64,000 nucleotides of DNA from Variovorax sp. MHTC-1 (GCF_003984645.1 NZ_RWKI01000004.1:124001-188000); one strand, 5' to 3'; counted from the stretch's first letter, positions 40,376 through 49,268 are shown. The notes: generated from the sequence alone by a model not told the origin. A program made the numbers and translations.

Positions 40376-41298
40376 GCCTTCACCTCTTCGAACGTGAATG
40401 CGGTGGCGATCTTGATGAGCGCGAACTCGAGCACGAGCCCGACGATGCCGATGACGAAGATCGCGATGATGATGTTGGCGACGTTGAGGTTGTTCCACTC
40501 GTCCCAGACCCAGAAGCCGATGCCGACGCCGCCAGTCAGCATCTCGGCCGCCACGATCACCAGCCAGGCGGTGCCGACCGCGAGGCGCACGCCGGTCAGC
40601 ATGTAGGGCAGCACGGCGGGGAACAGGATCTTGGTGAGGATCTTCCACTCGGAAAGATTGAGCACCCGGGCCACGTTCATGTAGTCGCTGGGCACGCGCT
40701 GCACGCCCACGGCGGTGTTGATGATCATCGGCCAGATCGAGCAGATGAAGATGGTCCATATCGCGGCCGGGTTGGCGCCCTTGAAGACCAGCAGGCCGAT
40801 CGGCAGCCAGGCCAGCGGCGACACCGGTCGCAGCAGGCTGATCAGCGGATTGAACATGCGCGAGAAGAATTCGAAGCGGCCGATCGCGAAGCCGGCCGGG
40901 ATGCCGACCGCGGCGGCGAGGCCGAAGCCGAGCGCCACGCGCTGGAGCGACAAGAGCACGTTCCAGCCCACGCCCTGGTCGTTGGGCCCCTTGCTGTAGA
41001 AGGGGTCGCTGAACACGGTCAGCGCCTGTTGCCAGACGGCCGCCGGCGACGGGAAGCCGGTGGTGCTTTTCAGCGCCACGAGTTCCCAGATCAGGACCAG
41101 CAACGAAAAGCCGAGGATCGGCGGCAGCACGCGCAGCCAAATCCAGCTGAAGTCGCGCGGGGCGAGCGGCGTGGCCTCTTCCTGTGCTGCGGGCTCTGCA
41201 GACGGGACAGAGGCGGCCGCGGACTTCTTGGCGAGCGCCGGTGGGGCGAGATGCCCTTGGGCAGCCTCGAGCGGGGAGTGAAAGACAGCACTGACCAT
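40372..41298 (-). CDS. nrtB: Nitrate ABC transporter permease
   Basis: A 308-residue permease with an N-terminal Ala/Pro-rich cytoplasmic head of about 50 residues, then six predicted helices. The EAA-loop region (LNLSEWKILTKILFPAVLPY) contacts the ATPase. The start at MVSAVFHSP (41298) is chosen because GAGGAG lies six bases upstream; six codons earlier another Met is open. It follows nrtA by ten bases. Confidence 0.93.
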   Translation of the reverse strand: MVSAVFHSPLEAAQGHLAPPALAKKSAAASVPSAEPAAQEEATPLAPRDFSWIWLRVLPPILGFSLLVLIWELVALKSTTGFPSPAAVWQQALTVFSDPFYSKGPNDQGVGWNVLLSLQRVALGFGLAAAVGIPAGFAIGRFEFFSRMFNPLISLLRPVSPLAWLPIGLLVFKGANPAAIWTIFICSIWPMIINTAVGVQRVPSDYMNVARVLNLSEWKILTKILFPAVLPYMLTGVRLAVGTAWLVIVAAEMLTGGVGIGFWVWDEWNNLNVANIIIAIFVIGIVGLVLEFALIKIATAFTFEEVKA

Positions 41299-41308
41299 GG
41301 CGGGCTCC

Positions 41309-42553
41309 TCAGGCATTGACCTTGAACGACTCGGCGTACTTCTTCGGATCCTTGCCGTCCCATATCACGCCGTCCATCAGCTTGCTGCTGCGCATCGTGT
41401 CCTTCGGAACGGAGGTCTTGGTCGCGGCTGCAGCCTGCTTGTAGATGTCGATGCGGTTGATCTCCGTGGCCACCTTGAGGTAGTCGGGGTGTTCCTTCAG
41501 CAGGCCCCAGCGCTTGTGCTGCGTGAGGAACCACATGCCGTCGGAGAGGTAGGGGAAGTTCACCGCACCGTCGTTGTAGAACTTCATGTGGTTGGGGTCG
41601 TCCCAGTTCTTGCCCAGGCCGTTGGTGTAGCGGCCCAGGATGCGCTGGTTGATGGCGTCCACGCTGGTGTTGACATAGCTCTTGTCGGCGATGGTCTCGG
41701 CCATCTTGTTCTTGTTCTGCAGGCCGGCATCGATCCACTTCCCGGCTTCGAGAATCGCGGCCGTCACGGCGCGCGCCGTGTTGGGGTATTTCTTGACGAA
41801 GTCGCCGGTAGTGCCGAGCACCTTTTCGGGATGGTCCTTCCAGATGTCCTGCGTGGTGACGGCCGTGATGCCGATGCCGTCCATGATCGCGCGCTGGCCC
41901 CAGGGCTCGCCGACGCAGTAGCCGTCCATGTTGCCCACGCGCATGTTGGCGACCATCTGGGGCGGCGGCACCACGATGTTCTTCACGTCCTTGAAGGGAT
42001 TGATGCCCGCTGCGGCCAGCCAGTAGTAGAGCCACATGGCGTGGGTGCCGGTCGGGAAGGTCTGGGCGAAGGTGTATTCCCGCTTGTCGGTGGCGATCAG
42101 CTTGGCCAGCGACGCGCCGTCGACCGCGCCCTTGTCGGCCAGCTTCTTCGACAGCGTGATCCCCTGGCCGTTGTTGTTGAGGGTCATGAGCACGGCCATG
42201 TCCTTCTTCGGGCCGCTGATGCCGAGGTGCACCCCGTAGACCAGACCGTAGAGCACGTGGGCGAAGTCGAGCTCGCCGTTGACCAGCTTGTCGCGCACGC
42301 CGGCCCAACTCGCTTCCTTGCTCGGCACGATCTTCACGCCGTACTTCTTGTCGATGCCGAGCACCGAGGCCATGACGACGCTGGCGCAGTCGGTCAGCGG
42401 AATGAAGCCGATCTTGACTTCCTCCTTTTCGGGCTTGTCCGAGCCCTGGGCCCAGACGGCTGCGCGCAGGGCGGGGTCGAGCCCGACTGCGCCGATGGCG
42501 GCGGCTTGCAGCACGCGGCGGCGATTCAACTTCGGTTTCAGCAGATCGGTCAT
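41309..42553 (-). CDS. nrtA: Nitrate ABC transporter substrate-binding protein
   Basis: A 414-residue NrtA/CmpA-type binding protein. The N-terminus has a twin-arginine-like signal (LNRRRVLQAAAIGAVG), so folded export is likely. Features include IGFIPLTDCASVVMAS (ligand-site start), LVNGELDFAHVLYGLVYG and FPTGTHAMWLYYWLAAAG. The start at MTDLLKPKLNRRR follows the leader terminator region. It is the first gene of nrtABD, controlled by a sigma-54 promoter and attenuation signals upstream. Confidence 0.94.
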   Translation of the reverse strand: MTDLLKPKLNRRRVLQAAAIGAVGLDPALRAAVWAQGSDKPEKEEVKIGFIPLTDCASVVMASVLGIDKKYGVKIVPSKEASWAGVRDKLVNGELDFAHVLYGLVYGVHLGISGPKKDMAVLMTLNNNGQGITLSKKLADKGAVDGASLAKLIATDKREYTFAQTFPTGTHAMWLYYWLAAAGINPFKDVKNIVVPPPQMVANMRVGNMDGYCVGEPWGQRAIMDGIGITAVTTQDIWKDHPEKVLGTTGDFVKKYPNTARAVTAAILEAGKWIDAGLQNKNKMAETIADKSYVNTSVDAINQRILGRYTNGLGKNWDDPNHMKFYNDGAVNFPYLSDGMWFLTQHKRWGLLKEHPDYLKVATEINRIDIYKQAAAATKTSVPKDTMRSSKLMDGVIWDGKDPKKYAESFKVNA

Positions 42554-42592
42554 GGGGCGAGCTCCGGAATGAAAAAGACGAAAGCACAAAAC

Positions 42593-42658
42593 AAAAAAAG
42601 GCGTCCCGACCGCGCAGGGGCCGCTCGATATCGAGCCCTGCGGGATGGGGACGCCTTT
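42593..42658 (-). terminator. Leader terminator (attenuator) upstream of nrtA
   Basis: On the minus strand AAAGGCGTCCC pairs with GGGACGCCTTTTTTT, enclosing a further stem around CTCGATATCGAG, and is followed by a run of seven T and then GTTTTG. It lies 40 bp before the nrtA start codon and would stop transcription unless antitermination occurs, as in the Klebsiella nasF leader. Confidence 0.88.
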
Positions 42659-42676
42659 GTCCGGTTCGGTGGGTCG

Positions 42677-42720
42677 CACCCGCCGTTGGATGCCACCTGC
42701 CAGAAGACCTTTGCAGGTCT
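42677..42720 (-). promoter_or_regulatory. Two-hairpin ANTAR-like element in the nrtA leader
   Basis: First hairpin at 42705-42720: AGACC-TGCAAA-GGTCT, beginning about five bases after the predicted RNA start. Second at 42677-42692: CATCC-AACGGC-GGGTG with a six-base loop having A1 and G4, as ANTAR proteins recognise. The spacing is 12 nt, close to the 13 nt in the narK leader. The first loop does not fit A1/G4. The terminator follows. An alternative fold CGGCGGGT/ACCCACCG (42667-42685) overlaps and competes with the second hairpin. Confidence 0.62.
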
Positions 42721-42734
42721 ATGCAGGGTTATCT

Positions 42735-42750
42735 AGCAAACTGCGTGCCA
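42735..42750 (-). promoter_or_regulatory. Sigma-54 promoter of nrtABD
   Basis: TGGCACGCAGTTTGCT on the minus strand is a full match to the -24/-12 consensus TGGCACG-N4-TTGCW. The predicted transcription start is near 42724, leaving a 170-nt leader. Confidence 0.88.
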
Positions 42751-42842
42751 GTGATTCGAAGAGGTGGCCTGCTATTAAATCGATAGCTGCCGAAGTCCGT
42801 GCCGTGAGCATGGGGCAGCCAATCCATCGAACCGCGATCGGA

Positions 42843-42857
42843 GCACAGTTGTTGTGC
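42843..42857. promoter_or_regulatory. Candidate NtrC-binding site upstream of nrtA
   Basis: GCACAGTTGTTGTGC fits the NtrC dyad GCAC-N7-GTGC. Its centre is about 126 bp upstream of the predicted start, a usual distance for a sigma-54 enhancer. A further half-site GTGCACTGCAC-type overlap lies next to it (about 42853-42864). Confidence 0.65.
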
Positions 42858-42868
42858 AGTGCACCAAT

Positions 42869-44167
42869 TCAGGTGTGAGGCGCCCGCGATGCCGGCTCGC
42901 GGGGCAGGTACTCGGCCATCGATAGCACCGATTCGGCGACGTCGACCAGCCTGCGGTTCTGGCTCATGGCCGTCTGGCGCAGCATCTTGTGAGCTTCCTC
43001 CTCGCTGAGGCGGCGATGCGCCATCAGGAGGCCCTTGGCGCGTTCGACCAGCTTGCGCTCGTTGAGGGCCGCGCGCACGGTGTCGAGTTCGTCGCTCATC
43101 GCCTGCAGCCGGTGCGACTGCTCCTGCACCATCTCCAGAATCGATCGCTCCAACTGCCGGCCGTAGGGCGTGGCGGAACCCATGGTTTGCGGATGGCCCG
43201 GGGCGTCTGCCGCGGGCTGCTCGTCGAAGAAGATTGCCGGAGTGCCCGCCTCGCGCGCCAGCTTGGCCAGCAGCGCGTCGTGGGCTTGCAGCTCGGCCCT
43301 GGCCTGGCTCGTTTTCTGTTCGCAGATCCGGCGCAGGTCGGCGGCCAGCCGCTCTTCGACCGATTGCATCGCGTCGATGCGCCGGCTGCAGCAATCGAAC
43401 CAGGTCTGGCTCAGATCGGTATCGAGCGCCATGCCGGAGGGTGCCGCGCAAGCGATGCGGCGCAGCCGTTCCTGCTCTGCCAATTGGGCGGGGGACTGGC
43501 TGGCGCGCCAGAGCTCGGCGAGATCCGTGCCCGAGAACTCGGCGAAGACCTGGAAGCAGCGCTCCTGCGATTCGATCAGATGCAGCCACTGCTGCTGGCG
43601 CGCGCTGTCGTTATGACCCGAGGCAAAGGCCGCCCCGCCGCAGGCGCGCTCCTGGCCGGCGAACTCCTTGCCTTGCATGAAATTGAACATGGCCACCAGC
43701 TGGCGAGAGATTTCCGGGTCGGTGGCGCCATCCGCGGCTTCGAACACTACCGCTAGCAGCCCGGCGATCAGCTTGACGAAGGCGGCCGTCGCCTCGGCCG
43801 GGCTGAGCTCCAAGGCGCCGACGCGGCGGCGCAGCTCGGGCAGCGCCTCGAGGCCCGGCAGCACCCAGGCGATGCGGCTGAACAGGCGCGCTCCGTTGCC
43901 GATGCGGCCGGCATCGGCCTCGAGCCGATCGAACGAAGCGCGCACCGCTTCTTCCACGCGCAGGCATTCGGCGATCTGCTCGCTGCGCTGCGAGGCGAAG
44001 CGCTGGCCGCGCGAAGCCAGCAGCACATTCGAGATGCCGCGCTCGCGTTGCAGTGCATGGACCAGGCGGCCGATCGTGCCGACCAGCGCGCTGGTGCGGG
44101 CGAGCTGCTCCAGCGCGTCGATTTCGCAGCGCAGGGCGGCAATCAGAAAGCTCAGTCCGGATTTCAT
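42869..44167 (-). CDS. nasR: Nitrate/nitrite-sensing antiterminator NasR (NIT-ANTAR)
   Basis: A 432-residue protein. The N-terminal NIT sensor (about 25-300; [39 protein letters not shown]) binds nitrate or nitrite in Klebsiella NasR. The C-terminal ANTAR domain (about 360-425) has [17 protein letters not shown] and [18 protein letters not shown], and binds the two-hairpin leader to block termination. Start is at [15 protein letters not shown]. It lies directly upstream of nrtA on the same strand, like nasR before nasFEDCBA in Klebsiella. A sigma-54 element precedes it. Confidence 0.93.
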   Translation of the reverse strand: MKSGLSFLIAALRCEIDALEQLARTSALVGTIGRLVHALQRERGISNVLLASRGQRFASQRSEQIAECLRVEEAVRASFDRLEADAGRIGNGARLFSRIAWVLPGLEALPELRRRVGALELSPAEATAAFVKLIAGLLAVVFEAADGATDPEISRQLVAMFNFMQGKEFAGQERACGGAAFASGHNDSARQQQWLHLIESQERCFQVFAEFSGTDLAELWRASQSPAQLAEQERLRRIACAAPSGMALDTDLSQTWFDCCSRRIDAMQSVEERLAADLRRICEQKTSQARAELQAHDALLAKLAREAGTPAIFFDEQPAADAPGHPQTMGSATPYGRQLERSILEMVQEQSHRLQAMSDELDTVRAALNERKLVERAKGLLMAHRRLSEEEAHKMLRQTAMSQNRRLVDVAESVLSMAEYLPREPASRAPHT

Positions 44168-44207
44168 CGTGGGTGCGACGGCTGCAGTGCCATCCCAAGG
44201 ACATGCA

Positions 44208-44221
44208 GCAACATCCGTGCC
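44208..44221 (-). promoter_or_regulatory. Sigma-54 promoter element of nasR
   Basis: GGCACGGATGTTGC on the minus strand has the same -24/-12 spacing as the nrtA and narK elements. The predicted RNA start is near 44196, about 29 bases before the nasR ATG. It lies in the 84-bp divergent gap with tsaD. Confidence 0.65.
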
Positions 44222-44251
44222 CCGATACCGGGCGCACCCTACACTCGTCGC

Positions 44252-45304
44252 ATGTTTGTATTGGGAATCGAATCGTCCTGCGACGAAACCGGCGTGGCCC
44301 TGGTCGAGTCCGGCGCGAGCGGCTTGCCGCGCCTGGCCGCGCACGCGCTCCACAGCCAGATCGCGATGCACCAGGCTTACGGCGGCGTGGTGCCCGAGCT
44401 GGCCAGCCGCGACCACATCCGGCGCGTGCTGCCCCTGGCGCAGACGGTGCTGTCCGAGGCCGGCCGTCCGCTGGCCGATATCGACGTCGTCGCCTACACG
44501 CGCGGCCCGGGCCTGGCCGGCGCGCTGCTGGTGGGCGCGGGGGTGGCCTGCGCGCTCGGCGCGGCGCTCGGCAAGCCGGTGCTCGGCGTGCATCACCTCG
44601 AAGGCCACCTGCTGTCGCCCTTTCTCAGCGCCGATCCGCCTGAGTTCCCCTTCGTCGCGCTGCTGGTCTCGGGCGGTCATACGCAGTTGATGCGGGTCGA
44701 TGGCGTCGGACGCTACGAGCTGCTCGGCGAGACCATCGACGATGCAGCAGGCGAAGCCTTCGACAAGAGCGCCAAGCTGATGGGCCTGCCCTATCCCGGC
44801 GGCCCCTGGCTCGCCAAGCTCGCGGAGAAGGGCGACGCCACGGCCTTCAAGCTGCCGCGGCCCCTGCTGCACAGCGGCGACCTCGACTTCTCCTTTGCCG
44901 GCTTGAAAACGGCGGTGCTGACCCAGGCCAGGAAGCTCGGCGGCGAACTCGAAGCGCGCAAGGCCGATCTGGCCGCCTCCACCCAGGCCGCGATCGTCGA
45001 GGTTCTTCTGAAGAAATCACTGGCCGCCCTCGAGCGGACGGGGCTGGACCGGCTGGTAGTGGCGGGCGGCGTGGGTGCCAACCGGGCTTTGCGCGAACAG
45101 CTCGATGCGGCATGCGCGAAGCGCGGGGTGCGCGTGCACTACCCCGAGCTGCATCTGTGCACCGACAACGGCGCCATGATCGCGATGGCCGCCGCGATGC
45201 GCCTGCAAGCCGGCCTGGGGCAGGCGAGCGAGCGCTACGCCTTCGACGTCAAGCCGCGATGGCCACTGGCTTCGCTCTGCGCGCCTGAGCCGCAGTTCGG
45301 GTAG
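44252..45304 (+). CDS. tsaD: tRNA N6-adenosine threonylcarbamoyltransferase TsaD
   Basis: A 350-residue essential enzyme that, with TsaB, TsaE and TsaC, makes t6A37 in tRNAs reading ANN codons. It has the ASKHA fold with [18 protein letters not shown] at the N-terminus, the iron-binding HxxxH (H115, H119 in HHLEGH), and [14 protein letters not shown]. The start at 44252 is the family start. Its 3' end overlaps the convergent esterase gene by 56 bp. Confidence 0.97.
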   Translation: MFVLGIESSCDETGVALVESGASGLPRLAAHALHSQIAMHQAYGGVVPELASRDHIRRVLPLAQTVLSEAGRPLADIDVVAYTRGPGLAGALLVGAGVACALGAALGKPVLGVHHLEGHLLSPFLSADPPEFPFVALLVSGGHTQLMRVDGVGRYELLGETIDDAAGEAFDKSAKLMGLPYPGGPWLAKLAEKGDATAFKLPRPLLHSGDLDFSFAGLKTAVLTQARKLGGELEARKADLAASTQAAIVEVLLKKSLAALERTGLDRLVVAGGVGANRALREQLDAACAKRGVRVHYPELHLCTDNGAMIAMAAAMRLQAGLGQASERYAFDVKPRWPLASLCAPEPQFG

Positions 45305-45992
45305 TCGCGGGCTTCTTGCCGTGCGAGGGCAGGGGCAGCACCTCGAGCACCTTGCGCCAGAGTCGCGACCACTGCGGCCAGTCGTGGCCGCCTTCGGTGG
45401 TGAACACGCGCCCGGCAGGCAATGCGTCTGCCAGCAGGCGGTGATTGGCCGCAAAGCGGTCGGCGAGGCCGAAACCCAGGTACAGCGGCGGCAGGCCCTT
45501 GGCGGGCTTGGAGGCCGCGTACTGCTGAAGCCAGGGCCATAGCTTGCGATCGACCTCCAGGTCCGGCGGCGGGCCTTCGGGCGCCTTCCAGGCACGCAGG
45601 CCGCCGGCCTTGTGGATTTCGGCGCCGAGCGGCCGTCGTCCGAGATAGGGGGCCAGCGCCACGATGCCGTCGACTGCGCCGGGCTTGGCCAGTTCGTGGA
45701 TCAGGGCGCCGAAACCGCCGATCGAGATGCCCACCAGCCAGATCGACTTGTAACCCGTCGCACGCTGCGGCTGGAGGATGTCGTGATGCAGCCGCTCGAT
45801 GAAGGTCTGGTCGTAGTAGTACGACACGTCGGCGTCGACGAGCAGGGAGTCGGCTGCCAGATCGCGCTCCCTGACCGCGCTGATGAAGCCTTCGCGCTCG
45901 AACTCTTCAGGCTTCAGGAACGCGCCCGGAAGGAACACCAGCAAGGTGTCCGACCGGGAATCGTCGTGAGCAAGCTTCAAGTGGGTTTTCAT
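45249..45992 (-). CDS. Alpha/beta hydrolase (putative esterase)
   Basis: A 247-residue hydrolase. The N-terminal strand [14 protein letters not shown] carries the oxyanion segment, the nucleophile elbow is GISIGG (near 100-105), and a C-terminal His lies in [10 protein letters not shown], near 203. A basic tail ([18 protein letters not shown]) follows and overlaps the tsaD 3' end. No signal peptide. Substrate unknown. The 207 bp before it, toward hsp20, is AT-rich and has a terminator only. Confidence 0.82.
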   Translation of the reverse strand: MKTHLKLAHDDSRSDTLLVFLPGAFLKPEEFEREGFISAVRERDLAADSLLVDADVSYYYDQTFIERLHHDILQPQRATGYKSIWLVGISIGGFGALIHELAKPGAVDGIVALAPYLGRRPLGAEIHKAGGLRAWKAPEGPPPDLEVDRKLWPWLQQYAASKPAKGLPPLYLGFGLADRFAANHRLLADALPAGRVFTTEGGHDWPQWSRLWRKVLEVLPLPSHGKKPATTRTAAQARRAKPVAIAA

Positions 45993-46125
45993 GGCGCTTC
46001 ATCGAGCGCCCGAGACTTTTTCTGCTGCCGCAGTCGAAGGTATCGAACGCAAATTAAGAGGAAAGCATTTAAAAAAAACGCCACAAATGCGACGTTTTCT
46101 GTGCCTATTTTGAGTTCAGAAATGA

Positions 46126-46158
46126 AACGGGTCGGCAACAAAAAGTTACCGACCCGTT
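46126..46158. terminator. Strong hairpin, probable terminator of the hsp20 gene
   Basis: AACGGGTCGG/CCGACCCGTT forms a ten-bp stem, with AAC/GTT also pairing across one mismatch, around a short A-rich loop. On the minus strand it is followed by TTTCATTTC. It lies 42 bp after the hsp20 stop and may serve both strands. The surrounding 45993-46199 is AT-rich compared with its neighbours and holds no gene. Confidence 0.72.
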
Positions 46159-46199
46159 AACCTTTATTGCCTCTTCTTGGCTTCTGAAACAACTTGGTA

Positions 46200-46571
46200 T
46201 CAGTTGATGGCGAGCTGCGCGACGTTGCTCACCGGCACCAGCTTGCCCAGTTTCAGGGTCAGCACGCCGTTCTCGAGCTTGGCTTCGCTGGTTCCGACAT
46301 CGATGTCCTGCGGCAGTTCATAGGCGCCTTTGAATTGACGTTTTGCATCTGCCTTGCTTTCGATGCGAACCACGGCACCTTCGATGCCGATCGACAGGTC
46401 TTCGCGCGAGAAGCCAGGAACATCCAGCGTCAGCGTCCATGTCTTTTCGTCCTGTTCCACATTGAGCGAGCGGCGCGCGGTGGAAAAGACATCGTTCACG
46501 AAGCGCTCGAGGCTGCGGTCATAAGCGCGCGGCACGAAGCGGGCGGTGCGAATTGCGGGTTCAAAAAACAT
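46200..46571 (-). CDS. Small heat-shock protein (Hsp20/alpha-crystallin family)
   Basis: A 123-residue ATP-independent chaperone. The alpha-crystallin domain covers about 32-120, with the conserved DVPGFSREDLSIGIEGAVV-type region and the ending ENGVLTLKLGKLVPV; the usual I-X-I tail is reduced to QLAIN. The start at MFFEPAIRTARF is preferred, with AGGAG ten bases upstream. A hairpin lies in the 5' leader. It is divergent from the ABC binding-protein gene. Confidence 0.92.
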   Translation of the reverse strand: MFFEPAIRTARFVPRAYDRSLERFVNDVFSTARRSLNVEQDEKTWTLTLDVPGFSREDLSIGIEGAVVRIESKADAKRQFKGAYELPQDIDVGTSEAKLENGVLTLKLGKLVPVSNVAQLAIN

Positions 46572-46599
46572 GATTGGGAAACTCCTGAATGAACACAAC

Positions 46600-46619
46600 G
46601 GGACAAGAATGTGTGTCCC
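46600..46619 (-). promoter_or_regulatory. Hairpin in the hsp20 5' leader
   Basis: GGGACA-CACATTCT-TGTCCC is a perfect six-bp stem lying 29-48 bases before the hsp20 ATG, upstream of the AGGAG Shine-Dalgarno sequence. It does not itself sequester the ribosome site, so any role as an RNA thermometer is only a possibility. Confidence 0.4.
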
Positions 46620-46694
46620 TTACACTGCGCGGCGTTTCAATCAACACAAGTGCCGCTTGCCACCTCATCTAGGCGCGGCGGGAGGCGTTTCAAG

Positions 46695-47981
46695 ATGAGT
46701 CTTTCCAGCTTTATTCGGCGCCGCAAGGCCTTGAAATCCGCCGCTCTGGCGCTATGCGCGGCGGCGTTCGCGCCCGTGCACGCTCAGCCGGTGCCGCCGC
46801 CGATCCGGCTCGCGCTGGTCGAAAGCATGAGCGGGCCGTTCGCCAATACCGGCGAAGCGGTGTTCCGCAACCTGTTGTGGGCGGTCGAGCGCGTGAATGC
46901 GCGCGGGGGCATCAAGCTGCCCGGCGGCGCCCGGCCGCTGCAACTGGACCGCTACGACAGCAAGGGCCAGAACGAAGAGGCCTTGTCGGCTCTGCGCGCG
47001 GCCATGGACGACGGCGCGCGCATCGTGCTGCAGGGCAACTCCTCGGCCACGGCCGCCGCGCTGGTGGACGCGATCGAGAAGAACAACGAGCGCGACCCGT
47101 CGCGCCGGGTGCTGTTCCTCAACTACTCGGCGGTCGATCCGGCGCTCACCAACGAACGCTGCAGCTTCTGGCACTTCCGCTTCGATGCGCATGCCGACAT
47201 GCGCGTGACCGCGCTGATGGAGGTACTGAAGAACGACGCCGCGCTCAAGCGCGTCTACCTGATCGGGCAGGACTACAGCTTCGGCCAGGCCGTGCTGCGC
47301 GAATCGAAGCGGCAGCTCGGTGCGCTGCGGCCCGACGTGCAGGTGGTCGGCGAGGAGTTGCATCCGATGGGCCGCGTGAAGGACTTCGCGCCCTACGCCA
47401 GCAAGATCCTCGCGAGCGGCGCTCAGGCCGTGATCACCGGCAACTGGGGCAACGACCTCACGCTGCTCGTCAAGGCGGCGCGCGAGGCGGGTTTCAGCGG
47501 CGGCTTCTACACCTTCTACGGCAACGCGCTCGGTGCGCCGGCGGCCATCGGCGACGCCGGCATCGGGCGCGTGGTTGCCGTGGCGGATTGGTTGCCGAAT
47601 GTACAGACGCGAGAGTCCGAAGCCTTCTACCGCGCCTTCCGCGAGCGCTTCCCCAAGCCGGCCGAGGACTACGTGCACATGCGCATGCAGTTGCTGGTCG
47701 AGTCGCTGGCGCAGGCGATCGAACGCGCCGGCAGCGTCGAGACGGTGGCCGTGGCGCGCGCGCTTGAAAAGGCCGAGGTCACGCTGGCAGGCCAGCGCGG
47801 CCGCATGCGCGCCGCCGATCACCAGTTCCAGCAGAACCTGGTGGTCGGCGTGATGGACAGGCAGGGCACGCCCGGCGTGAAGTTCGACGTCGAAGGCTCC
47901 GGCTACGGCTTCCGCGTCGTGAAGACGATTCCTGCCGAACGGGCCGAGATGCCCACCAGCTGCAAGATGCAGCGCTCCTGA
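46695..47981 (+). CDS. ABC-type branched-chain amino-acid-like substrate-binding protein
   Basis: A 428-residue periplasmic LivK-type binding protein. Signal peptide residues 1-32 end in AFAPVHAQP after a basic start (SFIRRRKALKSA). Ligand-binding features are LALVESMSGPFANTGEAVFR and YDSKGQNEEALSALRAAMDD, and ADWLPNVQTRESEAFYRAF. No permease or ATPase genes are near, so it is an orphan receptor here. The next gene, an aminotransferase, follows 19 bp downstream and is likely co-transcribed. Ligand unknown. Confidence 0.9.
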   Translation: MSLSSFIRRRKALKSAALALCAAAFAPVHAQPVPPPIRLALVESMSGPFANTGEAVFRNLLWAVERVNARGGIKLPGGARPLQLDRYDSKGQNEEALSALRAAMDDGARIVLQGNSSATAAALVDAIEKNNERDPSRRVLFLNYSAVDPALTNERCSFWHFRFDAHADMRVTALMEVLKNDAALKRVYLIGQDYSFGQAVLRESKRQLGALRPDVQVVGEELHPMGRVKDFAPYASKILASGAQAVITGNWGNDLTLLVKAAREAGFSGGFYTFYGNALGAPAAIGDAGIGRVVAVADWLPNVQTRESEAFYRAFRERFPKPAEDYVHMRMQLLVESLAQAIERAGSVETVAVARALEKAEVTLAGQRGRMRAADHQFQQNLVVGVMDRQGTPGVKFDVEGSGYGFRVVKTIPAERAEMPTSCKMQRS

Positions 47982-48000
47982 TTTCCAAGGAACAGACACG

Positions 48001-49158
48001 ATGCGCGAAGCCATCCACAACCTCGAAGCCTCCAAGATCCGGGAAGTCGCCAACGCCGGCCTGGGTCGCAGCGACGTGCTGGCCTTCTGGTTCGGCGAGA
48101 GTGACGAAGTGACGCCGGAGGTGATTCGCCAGGCGGCGATCGATTCGCTGCAACAAGGAGAAACCTTCTATGCCCACAACCTGGGCCTTCCGGAATTGCG
48201 CGGCGCCGTTGCGCAATACATGAGTGCCCTGCACCCGGCGATCGAGGCCGCGCGCATCGCGATCACCTCCGGCGGCGTCAATGCGCTGATGCTGGCGGTG
48301 CAGGCGCTGGTCGATGCGGGCGACGAAGTGGTGGCGGTCACGCCCGTGTGGCCCAACCTGACGGCGCAGCCCGCGATCCTCGGCGCGCGCGTGCGATCCG
48401 TGCCGCTGGTGCCGAAGGAAGGGCAATGGACGCTCGAGCTCGATGCCTTGCGCGCCGCGGTCACCCCGACGACCAAGCTGCTGATCGTCAATGCGCCCAA
48501 CAACCCGACCGGCTGGACACTCACGCGCGCCGAGCAGCAGGCGATTCTGGATCACTGCCGGCGGACCGGCACCTGGATCCTGGCCGACGAGGTGTACGAG
48601 CGGCTGTACTTCGACCTCACGCCGAAGGGATGCGCGCCGAGCTTCCTGGACATCTCGACGCCGGACGACCGGCTCGTCGTCGCCCACAGCTTTTCGAAGA
48701 GCTTCCTGATGACCGGCTGGCGCCTCGGCTGGCTGGTGCTGCCGCCGGCGCTGATGGACGGCATGGGCAAGCTGATCGAGTTCAACACCTCCTGCGCGAG
48801 CGTGTTCACGCAGCGTGCCGGCATCGCTGCGCTAACGCACAGCGAGGAAATCACTCCGCGCGTGGTCGCCCATCTCAAGGCCTGCCGCGACACGCTGGTG
48901 CCCCTGCTCGCCGACATCCCGGGCGTCCAGGTGGCGCCCGCGCGCGGCGGCATGTACGCCTTCTTCAGGCTCGAAGGCTTCGATGATTCTCTGGCGCTCG
49001 CCAAGCGCCTGGTGGCCGAAGCCGGGCTCGGACTCGCGCCCGGCAGCGCCTTCGCGCCCGAGGCGCAGGGCTGGCTGCGCTGGTGCTTCGCCTCGAAGGA
49101 CCCGAGCCGATTGGTCGAGGGCGTCCAACGCCTCAAGCGCTGGCTTGCGGCGCAGTAA
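48001..49158 (+). CDS. PLP-dependent class I/II aminotransferase
   Basis: A 385-residue aspartate-aminotransferase-fold enzyme. PLP Lys233 is in [14 protein letters not shown]. Other conserved sites are N168 in NAPNNPTG, D196 and Y199 in [10 protein letters not shown], and a C-terminal Arg in [11 protein letters not shown] near 361. It likely acts on an amino acid linked to the ligand of the receptor encoded just upstream. Substrate is not predicted. Confidence 0.9.
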   Translation: MREAIHNLEASKIREVANAGLGRSDVLAFWFGESDEVTPEVIRQAAIDSLQQGETFYAHNLGLPELRGAVAQYMSALHPAIEAARIAITSGGVNALMLAVQALVDAGDEVVAVTPVWPNLTAQPAILGARVRSVPLVPKEGQWTLELDALRAAVTPTTKLLIVNAPNNPTGWTLTRAEQQAILDHCRRTGTWILADEVYERLYFDLTPKGCAPSFLDISTPDDRLVVAHSFSKSFLMTGWRLGWLVLPPALMDGMGKLIEFNTSCASVFTQRAGIAALTHSEEITPRVVAHLKACRDTLVPLLADIPGVQVAPARGGMYAFFRLEGFDDSLALAKRLVAEAGLGLAPGSAFAPEAQGWLRWCFASKDPSRLVEGVQRLKRWLAAQ

Positions 49159-49164
49159 GGCCCG

Positions 49165-49268
49165 GGCCGAGGCCAGGGATGCCGCCGATCCGGCTTGCCG
49201 GTCGGCTGGCATCGCCCCCGGTAGGGGTTGGCGGAGCGACACGAAGTGCGCGCAGCCTGGGGCGAGCT
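49165..49268 (+). repeat. Dispersed intergenic hairpin element, diverged copy E
   Basis: The most different copy. The outer stem is now GATGCC-GCCG / CGGC-T-GGCATC, where copies A-D have AACACC-GCGG / CCGC-T-GGTGTT. Changes on one arm are matched on the other and the T bulge stays in place. The inner CCGGC/GCCGG and the CCCC-CGGTA-GGGG hairpin remain. It lies between the aminotransferase stop and the rpsO -10 box. Confidence 0.75.

Noticed and set aside
42705..42720. Claim that the first nrtA leader hairpin is a canonical ANTAR hexaloop
   Set aside because: Its loop is TGCAAA (or GCAA with one more pair), which lacks A1/G4. Kept only as part of a candidate two-hairpin element.
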